Assembly (NCBI GenBank): GCA_020846105.1
Contig: JADLEN010000180.1
Coordinates: 1 to 5,784, forward strand
DNA: 5,784 nt
Source: Chitinophagaceae bacterium
Lineage (GTDB): Bacteria > Bacteroidota > Bacteroidia > Chitinophagales > Chitinophagaceae
Direction of reading: 5' to 3'
In this document: one piece after another, positions 1 to 5,784 of the stretch
Position numbering within the stretch: position 1 is the first letter of the stretch
Layout: each line of letters starts with the position of its first letter
Position numbers and translations under genes: made by a program
Notes under the pieces: generated by a model
The model's input: only the letters and a program-made list of their open reading frames with translations
Databases searched by the model: none
Told to the model about the DNA's origin: nothing

Positions 1-22
1 AAGCCCTTTGAAATTTCAGTTA

Positions 23-1399
23 ATGATTGCATCTTCTAGAAAAAAACATTTTTTAATAGCCTCAATTTTATTTTCATTTTGCACAAAGGCTACGCATGCG
101 CAATGCTGGGAAAGTGTTGCTGCGGGCATATTTCATACTGTTGCTTTTACAGACAGCCTCTACCTTGTGGGCGACAACCATTATGGGCAATTAGGTAATG
201 GCACCAAAATAGGTACCGACACTTTTGGCCGCATTGACAATAATACTGACTGGGCAATGATAGCGCCAGGTGCTTTTCACAACTTGGCAATAAAAACCGA
301 CGGCACTCTGTGGGCTTGGGGCAAAAATTTTACAGGCCAACTAGGCAATGGCACTATATTGGATGCACTCACACCTATACTTATTGGCAGCGACAAAGAC
401 TGGCTTTTCGTAGCAGCTGGTGTAGATCATAGCGCTGGCATCAAAACAGATGGCAGCCTTTGGACTTGGGGTTGGAATCTGTTTGGACAATTGGGCGATG
501 GTACCGAAATAAATAAATATACGCCAACACAAGTGGGAACGGATAAAGATTGGCTGAACGTCAGCTTTGCCAATGGGCATTCAATAGCACTTAAAAAAGA
601 CAGTAGCTTATGGGCCTGGGGCGAAAACACCTACGGCGAACTAGGCTTGGGCAGTACCACCAACAAAAACGTGCCAACACAAGTAGGTTCTGATAAGGAT
701 TGGATAGCTATCAATAGTAAAGAACGAAGCTCTTATGCGCTCAAAAAAAATGGCACACGCTGGGGCTGGGGCAACAATTTTTACGGACAAATGGGCACCG
801 GAAATACCACAGGCATGAATGTACCTACAAGGCTAGACACCATAACCCAATGGACAAAAATTTCTGCAGGTTTTGGCCATTGCATATACATGAAAAAAGA
901 CGGCACTATTTGGAGCAGCGGCTCTAATGACCATGGGCAATTGGGCATTAATACAACAATACCCTATTTCTTGCGCCTTAGCCAAATAGGTTTCGACAAT
1001 ACTTGGGTAGACATTGCAGGCGGTGGCGATTTTTCTTATGCACTCAAAAGCGATGCAACTTTATGGTCTTGGGGCGAAAATAGAAATGGCGCGTTAGGCT
1101 TGGGCACAAGTACTGATGAGCTAGTACCTAAACAAGTGCCTTGCCCCAAAATACCCGATTTGAAAATAGATGCACAAACAAATTCAACAAGCAGCCATTA
1201 CCCCAATCCCGCAAATGATTTTATATTTTTCAGCTCGCCCGTTTCGTTGGTAGAGGTTACTAGTATAGATGGCAAAGTACTACTGACAAATACAAATACA
1301 AACGCTATCTCAGTTGCCACAATTACAAGCGGTATTTATATCCTAAAATACTTGGGTATAAACAATATTTTGGTGGTCGAAAAATTTGTAAAACAATAA
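23..1399 (+). CDS. Secreted RCC1-repeat seven-bladed beta-propeller protein with C-terminal T9SS type A sorting domain
   Basis: The 458-residue product has three parts. Residues 1-26 are a signal peptide: basic RKKH, hydrophobic FLIASILFSF, then a THA cleavage site before Q27. Residues 29-372 hold seven RCC1-type repeats, each built as W..VAAG..H..ALK.DG.LWAWG.N..GQLG.GT. Residues 393-458 resemble the T9SS type A sorting domain, with YPNPAND at the start, IDGKVL in the middle, and SGIYIL and a KFVKQ end. Such cargo crosses the outer membrane by T9SS and is usually anchored on the surface or released after the domain is cleaved; this is family knowledge. Binding partner and function are unknown, since RCC1 propellers are mostly protein-interaction scaffolds and no catalytic domain is visible. 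I chose ATG at 23 because it places the signal peptide at the N-terminus; an in-frame TTG at 8 would add five residues. The frame stays open to the left window edge, so an upstream start is not excluded. It converges on htpG. Confidence 0.9.
   Translation: MIASSRKKHFLIASILFSFCTKATHAQCWESVAAGIFHTVAFTDSLYLVGDNHYGQLGNGTKIGTDTFGRIDNNTDWAMIAPGAFHNLAIKTDGTLWAWGKNFTGQLGNGTILDALTPILIGSDKDWLFVAAGVDHSAGIKTDGSLWTWGWNLFGQLGDGTEINKYTPTQVGTDKDWLNVSFANGHSIALKKDSSLWAWGENTYGELGLGSTTNKNVPTQVGSDKDWIAINSKERSSYALKKNGTRWGWGNNFYGQMGTGNTTGMNVPTRLDTITQWTKISAGFGHCIYMKKDGTIWSSGSNDHGQLGINTTIPYFLRLSQIGFDNTWVDIAGGGDFSYALKSDATLWSWGENRNGALGLGTSTDELVPKQVPCPKIPDLKIDAQTNSTSSHYPNPANDFIFFSSPVSLVEVTSIDGKVLLTNTNTNAISVATITSGIYILKYLGINNILVVEKFVKQ
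107..1138 (+). repeat. Seven tandem RCC1 propeller repeats with a 150-nt period
   Basis: The GQLG-like motif occurs at residues 55, 105, 155, 205, 255, 305 and 356 (GQLG, GQLG, GQLG, GELG, GQMG, GQLG, GALG). Spacing is therefore exactly 50 residues for the first six and 51 for the last. The preceding WG or VG turn shows the same register. Seven complete repeats fit a closed RCC1 propeller. Parts of the DNA are still similar between repeats: 523-553 and 673-703, exactly 150 nt apart, differ at 5 of 31 positions by eye. Confidence 0.88.
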
Positions 1400-1443
1400 A
1401 GCCCAAACAGTATCTCGTTCGGGCTTTATCGGTACATTTTTTT
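1396..1443. terminator. Bidirectional Rho-independent terminator between convergent genes
   Basis: ATAAAGCCC (1396-1404) pairs perfectly with GGGCTTTAT (1421-1429), and the loop can pair a further three bases (1406-1408 with 1417-1419). The stem overlaps the stop codon of the RCC1 gene. A T-run at 1437-1443 follows on the + strand after a short gap. On the - strand the stem is followed by a T-rich stretch (complement of 1381-1395), so it can also end htpG transcripts, whose stop codon lies 28 bp away. Neither T-run is immediately adjacent and perfect, so efficiency is uncertain. Confidence 0.72.
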
Positions 1444-1456
1444 ACAGTATTTTATG

Positions 1457-3352
1457 CTAGTCTATCAAATCGACACTTCTTGTAACAAACGCTGTCAAAT
1501 CTGCACCAGTAAGCATTCCTTGCGATAGCAATGCAAGGTCAAATGCTTGGCGTGCAAGTCTTTTTTGCGTGTCTTCGTCGGTAGTTTCTAGCATGCGCTT
1601 AATGAGTTTGTGGTTGCCATTTACCGATACTTTGTAGTTGTCGGGAAGGTTGCCATAAAATCCCATCATTCCGCCACCGCCCATTTTGCTCATATCTTTC
1701 ATACGGCGCATAAACTCGTCCATTGTAATAGTTACGGGCATTTCCTCAGGGCTCAAGCCTTCAATGGTTACATTCATTGATGTTTTGTTGATAGCTTTAT
1801 CAAACAATTCTTTCACCGTTTTGCTTTCGCCTTCGCTCAAAACCGACTCTATTACCACGTCTTTTTCTACCAACTTGTCTATCACGTCCGAGTCTATTCT
1901 TTTTAGTTGGGTTTTTTCCAGCTTTTGCTCCATTTGCGATATGAAATGGTTGTCTAGCGGGCCATCCATCAATAATACATCATAGCCACGCTTCTCTGCA
2001 CTAGCTATAAAGGAGTGGTGTTTGGCAGCATCACTGGTATAGAGATATATGGCGTTGCCCTCTTTATTTGTTTGCTCCGCTTTTACTTTTTCGGCATATT
2101 CACTCATAGTAAAATGCGCACCATTCACGTTACCCAACAAAACAAAATCTTTGGCTTTATCATAAAATTTTTCATCGCTTACCATTCCGTATTTGATAAA
2201 CAAACCGATGTCTTTCCATTTTTCTTCAAATGCAGTACGATCTTCTTTAAACAGCTCTGAAAGTTTATCAGCTACCTTACGCGTAATGTAATTGTTGATT
2301 TTTTTCACGTTGCCATCTGCCTGCAAAAAGCTTCGCGAAACATTCAAAGGTATGTCTGGGCTATCTATAACACCATGTAGCAACATCAAAAATTCAGGAA
2401 CAATATCCTTTACCTCGTCTGTTATAAACACTTGGCGGCTAAACAACTTTATTTTGTTGCGCGAAAGCTCCAATTCGTTTTTCACCTTCGGGAAATAAAG
2501 CACACCGGTAAGGTTGAACGGGTAATCTACATTGAGATGAATCCAAAATAAAGGCTCTTCGGAAAATGGGTACAACTCACGGTAAAAATTGAGGTAATCT
2601 TCATCATTAAGCTCACTCGGAGATTTGGTCCAAATAGGGCTAGTGTTATTGATAATATTATCAACGGTTACTTCTTTGTATTTAGGCTTACCTTCTTCGT
2701 CTTCACCGTCTGGCTCACTTTCTGTACGCTCGCCAAACTGTATAGGGATAGGCAAAAACTGGCCATATTTTTTAAGAATTTCGCTCAATTTTCCTTCTTC
2801 CAAAAAGTCGGCACTTTCTTCATTAATGTGCAATACAATGTCCGATCCACGTGTTGTGCGGTCTCCAGCAACAAGTTCAAAAGACGTGCTGCCATCGCAT
2901 ATCCAGCGTGCAGGCTCAGCACCTTCTTGGTAAGACAAGGTGTTGATTTCGACCTTATCGGCTACCATAAAAGCAGAGTAAAAACCAAGTCCAAATTTGC
3001 CTATAATTTCATTTGCATCTTTGGCTTCTTTAAATTTTTCCATAAACTCGGTAGCACCCGAAAATGCTACTTGATTGATGTACTTTTTAATTTCTTCGGC
3101 CGTCATACCTATACCCATGTCGCTAATGGTAATGGTTTTGGCTTCTTTGTCTAGCGATACGCTTACTTTCAAATCGCCCAAAGCAGCATTATACTCGCCA
3201 AGAGATGCAAGTCTTTTAATTTTTTGACTTGCGTCTACAGCGTTGCTCACCAATTCTCTCAAGAAAATTTCATTGTCAGAATAAAGAAATTTTTTGATTA
3301 TTGGGAAAATATTCTCGGTGTGGATGGAGATGGTGCCTTTTTCTTGTATCAT
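1457..3352 (-). CDS. htpG: Molecular chaperone HtpG (bacterial Hsp90)
   Basis: This is a cytosolic, dimeric, ATP-driven chaperone of 631 residues, close to the roughly 624 of E. coli HtpG. The N-terminal GHKL ATPase domain shows E33 and N37 in LRELVSNAVDAS, D78 in SDMGIGM and the glycine lid motif GKFGLG (118-123). A short acidic, charged linker lies near 208-227. The middle domain includes IWTKSPSEL (240-248) and the catalytic arginine R340 in LNVSRSFLQ. The C-terminal dimerisation domain carries a Gly/Met-rich segment near 557-564. Departures from E. coli are SRS where E. coli has SRE, and VAFSG where E. coli has IAKSG; these look lineage-specific rather than disabling, because the core ATPase residues are intact. 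The ATG at 3350-3352 places the SIHTENIFPIIKKFL opening correctly for the family. It is transcribed alone, diverging from clc. Heat or stress induction is typical of the family, and a candidate operator lies upstream. Confidence 0.98.
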   Translation of the reverse strand: MIQEKGTISIHTENIFPIIKKFLYSDNEIFLRELVSNAVDASQKIKRLASLGEYNAALGDLKVSVSLDKEAKTITISDMGIGMTAEEIKKYINQVAFSGATEFMEKFKEAKDANEIIGKFGLGFYSAFMVADKVEINTLSYQEGAEPARWICDGSTSFELVAGDRTTRGSDIVLHINEESADFLEEGKLSEILKKYGQFLPIPIQFGERTESEPDGEDEEGKPKYKEVTVDNIINNTSPIWTKSPSELNDEDYLNFYRELYPFSEEPLFWIHLNVDYPFNLTGVLYFPKVKNELELSRNKIKLFSRQVFITDEVKDIVPEFLMLLHGVIDSPDIPLNVSRSFLQADGNVKKINNYITRKVADKLSELFKEDRTAFEEKWKDIGLFIKYGMVSDEKFYDKAKDFVLLGNVNGAHFTMSEYAEKVKAEQTNKEGNAIYLYTSDAAKHHSFIASAEKRGYDVLLMDGPLDNHFISQMEQKLEKTQLKRIDSDVIDKLVEKDVVIESVLSEGESKTVKELFDKAINKTSMNVTIEGLSPEEMPVTITMDEFMRRMKDMSKMGGGGMMGFYGNLPDNYKVSVNGNHKLIKRMLETTDEDTQKRLARQAFDLALLSQGMLTGADLTAFVTRSVDLID

Positions 3353-3394
3353 AAAATTATTGTTTTTTTGTTTGTTGCTTTAATATTTACAAGC

Positions 3395-3423
3395 ATTATA
3401 CCAAAGCTGCTTTTCGGGACAAA
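3395..3423 (-). promoter_or_regulatory. Predicted htpG promoter (-35 TTTGTC, -10 TATAAT)
   Basis: Read on the - strand, a perfect TATAAT lies at 3400-3395. TTTGTC lies at 3423-3418, giving a 17-bp spacer. Transcription would begin near 3388 and leave a leader of about 35 nt before the htpG ATG. The leader is A-rich without a Shine-Dalgarno sequence, as is usual in Bacteroidota. A clear TAnnTTTG element of the primary Bacteroidota sigma factor is not present at this spot, so the assignment is by consensus match only. Confidence 0.5.
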
Positions 3424-3430
3424 ATGTCAG
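3416..3430. promoter_or_regulatory. Inverted repeat GACA-N3-TGTC, candidate operator for htpG
   Basis: GACA (3418-3421) and TGTC (3425-3428) form a perfect palindrome around AAA. The right arm extends to TGTCAG, while the left outer arm is GGGACA instead of CTGACA. The repeat overlaps the predicted -35 element of htpG and lies about 65 bp before its start codon. That position suits a repressor or an activator of a heat-shock gene. The regulator is not identifiable from this window, and an 11-bp palindrome can occur by chance. Confidence 0.45.
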
Positions 3431-3534
3431 CACTTTTTATAGTCATAAGACAAAGCGACTTTTTTATCACTCGAAAAAACAAACCAATAACAGTACAAAT
3501 CGTATTATCAAAAAATATTGGCAATTATAATTTC

Positions 3535-3542
3535 TATCTTTG
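3535..3542 (+). promoter_or_regulatory. Bacteroidota-type -7 element (TATCTTTG) before clc
   Basis: TATCTTTG matches the TAnnTTTG -7 consensus of the Bacteroidota primary sigma factor exactly. A TTG occurs upstream at 3518-3520, but with only 14 bp between, shorter than the usual spacing, so the -33 half is weak. Transcription would begin near 3548, about 43 nt before the ATG at 3591. This position argues against a translation start at the in-frame TTG at 3540, which lies inside the element. Confidence 0.5.
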
Positions 3543-3590
3543 AAGCATTCTTTATTGCTTGGAAAGGCCAAACAAAAATTGAACATTTTG

Positions 3591-5003
3591 ATGAAATTTA
3601 TAAACACCGTAAAACTTTTTTTAAAACAAAAACTTGACCTCATACACAATGAGCGGGTCAAAAAAAACCTGCTCAATGCGTTACCTTTTTGGCTAGGTGC
3701 CCTAATAGCAGGTGCTGTAGCGGTATTGTACGCACAACTATTTGCTTGGGCAGAGCATGCTACACACTATATCTACCACCAAGCGTCTTGGTCGTTTTTT
3801 ATTATTTCGCCAATATGTTTTGTAATAGCTTGGTGGGTGGTAGTCAAATACGCTCCTTTTGCTCGTGGTAGTGGCATACCCCAAGTGAGTGCGGCAATAG
3901 AGCTTTCCTCACCAAAGCATCACATTGCCATTAAAAGCCTTTTGAGTTTGCGTGTTATTTTTATCAAAGTAGTATCTAGTTTGGTAATGGTTTTTGGTGG
4001 CGGTGTTATTGGCCGCGAGGGACCAACTATTCAAATTTCTGCTGCAATTTTTAAAAAAATAAACGACTACCTGCCAGATTGGTATCCCAAAATTTCTAAA
4101 CAAAACATGATTGTGACTGGTGCTGCTGCGGGCTTGGCTGCGGCATTCAATACCCCACTTGGCGGTATTGTATTTGCTATTGAAGAGCTCACCAAAACAC
4201 ATTTTAGCTTTTTTAAGTCGGCATTGCTTACAGGGGTAATTATTGCAGGGCTTACGGCGCTAAATTTCCTGGGCCCATACTTATACCTTGGCTACCCTTC
4301 ATTGGAAGGCGTAGGCAAAATGGTGGTATTTCCGATACTTATTGTAGCTATTGTGACAGGTATAATAGGTAGCGCGACAGGAAAGATAATACTCACTATT
4401 TTCAAAAAAAAGAAGGCACTTACAAAGCAATACCAGCAACTATTATTTGCAGCCACTTGCGGCCTAGCCATTGCTGCGCTTGCCTATTGGGTCGATAGCT
4501 CGGTATTTGGCTCCGGCAAAGAAATAATGACCGAAACGCTTTTTAGCCACAACAAAAACGTAGCTTGGTATGTACCTATATTGCGCATTTTAGGCAGTAT
4601 TATTTCCTTTTCGGTGGGTGCTGCAGGTGGTATTTTTGCACCATCGCTCAGTGCGGGTGCTAGCATCGGTTCCTTATTTGGCGGCTGGTTTCAGCTATCC
4701 GAGCCTGCTACCAACCTTATTATCCTTTGTGGAATGACTGGTTTTTTGACCAGCATCACCCGTAGCCCATTTACATCTTCGATACTGGTGTTAGAAATGA
4801 CCAATAGCCACAACGTTATTTTTTACATAATGCTCAGTGGACTACTAGCCAATCTTGTAGCCAATATGGTAAGCCGTACATCATTTTACGACCATCTTAA
4901 AGAACAATATATACACGAGGTAAGAACTATGCAAAACAAACCCACAAATAATAAAGAAAAGCCTGAAGACAATGAACTAAAAGGTAGTGTGAGCGCTGAT
5001 TAG
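3591..5003 (+). CDS. CLC-family voltage-gated chloride channel protein, predicted Cl-/H+ antiporter
   Basis: This 470-residue inner-membrane protein has the CLC signature loops in order: GSGIPQV (93-99), GREGPTIQI (141-149), AFNTPLGGIVFAIEEL (185-200) and GGIFAP (346-351). Matched to E. coli ClcA, the chloride-coordinating residues S94, I348, F349 and Y433 are present. So are the gating glutamate E143 and the internal proton glutamate E199 (E148 and E203 in ClcA). Having both glutamates predicts 2 Cl-/1 H+ exchange rather than a passive channel. Many hydrophobic helices run from about residue 30 to 430. No CBS domains follow, only a hydrophilic tail rich in Lys, Asn and Glu (444-470). Likely roles from the family are acid tolerance or anion and pH balance. 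I chose ATG at 3591 because a longer reading from TTG at 3540 would begin inside the predicted promoter. It is divergent from htpG, 238 bp away, and is followed on the same strand by an exported-protein gene. Confidence 0.95.
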   Translation: MKFINTVKLFLKQKLDLIHNERVKKNLLNALPFWLGALIAGAVAVLYAQLFAWAEHATHYIYHQASWSFFIISPICFVIAWWVVVKYAPFARGSGIPQVSAAIELSSPKHHIAIKSLLSLRVIFIKVVSSLVMVFGGGVIGREGPTIQISAAIFKKINDYLPDWYPKISKQNMIVTGAAAGLAAAFNTPLGGIVFAIEELTKTHFSFFKSALLTGVIIAGLTALNFLGPYLYLGYPSLEGVGKMVVFPILIVAIVTGIIGSATGKIILTIFKKKKALTKQYQQLLFAATCGLAIAALAYWVDSSVFGSGKEIMTETLFSHNKNVAWYVPILRILGSIISFSVGAAGGIFAPSLSAGASIGSLFGGWFQLSEPATNLIILCGMTGFLTSITRSPFTSSILVLEMTNSHNVIFYIMLSGLLANLVANMVSRTSFYDHLKEQYIHEVRTMQNKPTNNKEKPEDNELKGSVSAD

Positions 5004-5006
5004 AGT

Positions 5007-5046
5007 AATTCTCTATGGATATTGATATACGAATTTTGTTTTTTTT
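5007..5046 (+). terminator. Weak hairpin plus T-run after clc
   Basis: AATTC (5007-5011) pairs with GAATT (5031-5035). An inner TAT/ATA pairing (5014-5016 with 5027-5029) follows after a small asymmetric bulge. A run of eight T lies at 5039-5046. A second small hairpin, TAGAG/CTCTA (5001-5005 with 5011-5015), overlaps the stop codon and competes with it. The stem is AT-rich, so this is only a plausible terminator; if it leaks, clc transcripts could run into the gene at 5111. Confidence 0.35.
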
Positions 5047-5110
5047 AGTATTTTACCCAACCACTCTTTCATAGTGTGCGTCTTACAATAGCATCACAAC
5101 GAAAAATGAA

Positions 5111-5784
5111 ATGAAAAAACTAGCCCTATTATTATTCACTTTTCAATTTTGTTCTAGCCTTTTAAGTTTTGGGCAAAACGAAAATAATATTTGGGCATTT
5201 GGCTCAGGCAATGGCATTGATTTTAATGTTAGTCCACCAGTAGTTATTGGCACAGCCATATCTTCTGTAGAAGGTGCAGCAAGTGTATGTGACGCATCGG
5301 GTAATTTACTTTTTTACTCCAACGGCATTACGGTTTGGGACAATACTAATACCCCCATGCCCAATGGTAGCGGGCTGTTTGGAGCGCCTTTAAGGTCAGC
5401 AACACAAGGTGTAGCCATTGCGCCTGTAGCAGACTCGCCAAATTTGTATCTTCTATTTTCGTTAGAAGAACAATCGACCACTAAAACCGGAAGATTTTGG
5501 TATTCGGTGGTAGACATGAGCCTGAATGGAGGCAAGGGTGATGTTGTGAGTACTAGAAAAAACATACTTGTAGGGGCTAACATGTCTGAAAAAATGATTA
5601 CCGCACCTGCTTGTAATGGCGTTTGGTTAATTACCCATCATTTGGACAGTGCAATATTTTATGCCTACAAAGTGAATGCACTTGGGACATTAGACCCCCC
5701 TGTTATTTCGCACACTGCAGGCCACAACATTCCTGAGAATTACTACATCGGTGAGATGAAACTTTCGCCAGACGAAACAAAAAT
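5111..5784 (+). CDS. Partial exported protein, T9SS-cargo-like N-terminal region (3' end outside window)
   Basis: An open frame of 224 codons runs off the right edge with no stop. It starts with a signal peptide: MKK, a hydrophobic LALLLFTFQF core and likely cleavage in SFG before Q22. The mature part opens with NIWAFGSGNGIDFN and continues with DASGNLLFYSNGITVWD, then PNGSGLFG, TQGVAIAP, NGVWLITHH and, near the edge, YYIGEMKLSPDETK. From memory, this pattern occurs at the N-terminus of large Bacteroidota surface proteins that often carry PKD or similar domains and a T9SS sorting domain at the far end. That C-terminus is not visible here. The alternating short strands suggest a beta-propeller-like fold; no catalytic motif is seen. 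ATG at 5111 is the start, because ATG at 5106 is out of frame and stops after two codons. The leader is A-rich with no Shine-Dalgarno sequence, and no clear promoter was found between 5047 and 5110. Confidence 0.85.
   Translation, partial: MKKLALLLFTFQFCSSLLSFGQNENNIWAFGSGNGIDFNVSPPVVIGTAISSVEGAASVCDASGNLLFYSNGITVWDNTNTPMPNGSGLFGAPLRSATQGVAIAPVADSPNLYLLFSLEEQSTTKTGRFWYSVVDMSLNGGKGDVVSTRKNILVGANMSEKMITAPACNGVWLITHHLDSAIFYAYKVNALGTLDPPVISHTAGHNIPENYYIGEMKLSPDETK

Noticed and set aside
8..22. TTG start five codons upstream of the RCC1 gene ATG
   Set aside because: The ATG at 23 gives a normal signal peptide directly at the N-terminus, and the extra residues add nothing recognisable.
341..630. 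- strand open frames inside the RCC1 gene
   Set aside because: They are antisense shadows of the repeat-coding frame, with no family resemblance.
1686..3154. Several + strand open frames of 68-108 codons inside htpG
   Set aside because: They lie antisense to a clearly coding, conserved gene and show no recognisable domain or start context.
3460..3478. T6 and A6 runs that could form an AT-only hairpin upstream of htpG and clc
   Set aside because: A six-base A/T stem is weak and expected by chance in such AT-rich intergenic DNA.
3467..3676. 69-codon - strand frame rich in Phe and Cys across the clc 5' end
   Set aside because: It spans the clc promoter and the start of clc; the Phe-rich composition is what A-rich DNA gives when read backwards.
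3909..4666. - strand frames of 60-97 codons inside clc
   Set aside because: They overlap conserved CLC motifs on the other strand and have no recognisable features.
5314..5583. 89-codon - strand frame in the last gene
   Set aside because: The + strand frame has a signal peptide and family-like motifs over the same bases, so this is a shadow.
1..5784. Search for insertion sequences, CRISPR arrays, tRNA or rRNA genes, and defence or secretion gene clusters
   Set aside because: No transposase, terminal inverted repeats, regular spacer array, RNA-gene signature or novel gene cluster was seen; the content is a normal Bacteroidota gene neighbourhood.

Overview
The window looks like an ordinary chromosomal stretch of an AT-rich member of the Bacteroidota, probably from the Chitinophagia/Sphingobacteriia side, though the exact lineage is inference. 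Three things point there. A secreted protein ends in a type IX secretion (T9SS) type A sorting domain. A TAnnTTTG promoter element lies before the clc gene, and start codons sit in A-rich leaders without Shine-Dalgarno sequences. The HtpG protein has Bacteroidota-like features (AFSG, SRS and a Gly/Met-rich C-terminal segment).

Layout from left to right: (1) a + strand gene (23-1399) for an exported seven-bladed RCC1-type beta-propeller with a T9SS sorting domain; (2) a hairpin at 1396-1429 that can serve as a shared, bidirectional terminator between convergent genes; (3) htpG, the bacterial Hsp90 chaperone, on the - strand (1457-3352); (4) a 238-bp divergent intergenic region with an htpG promoter (TATAAT, 17-bp spacer), a GACA-N3-TGTC inverted repeat overlapping its -35 element, and a Bacteroidota-type -7 element for the gene on the other side; (5) a + strand CLC chloride/proton antiporter gene (3591-5003); (6) a weak hairpin with a T-run; (7) the 5' part of a + strand gene (5111 to the window end) for an exported protein of the type often seen as large T9SS cargo in Bacteroidota.

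The genes do not form an operon or an evident common pathway. Two cell-surface or secreted propeller-like proteins flank two housekeeping or stress genes (a cytosolic chaperone and an inner-membrane Cl-/H+ exchanger). Divergent htpG and clc could share regulatory DNA, but nothing in the sequence proves co-regulation. I found no mobile element, CRISPR array, RNA gene or novel multi-gene system. The most useful points are the putative heat-shock operator at htpG, the precise 50-residue periodicity of the RCC1 repeats, and two start-codon corrections.
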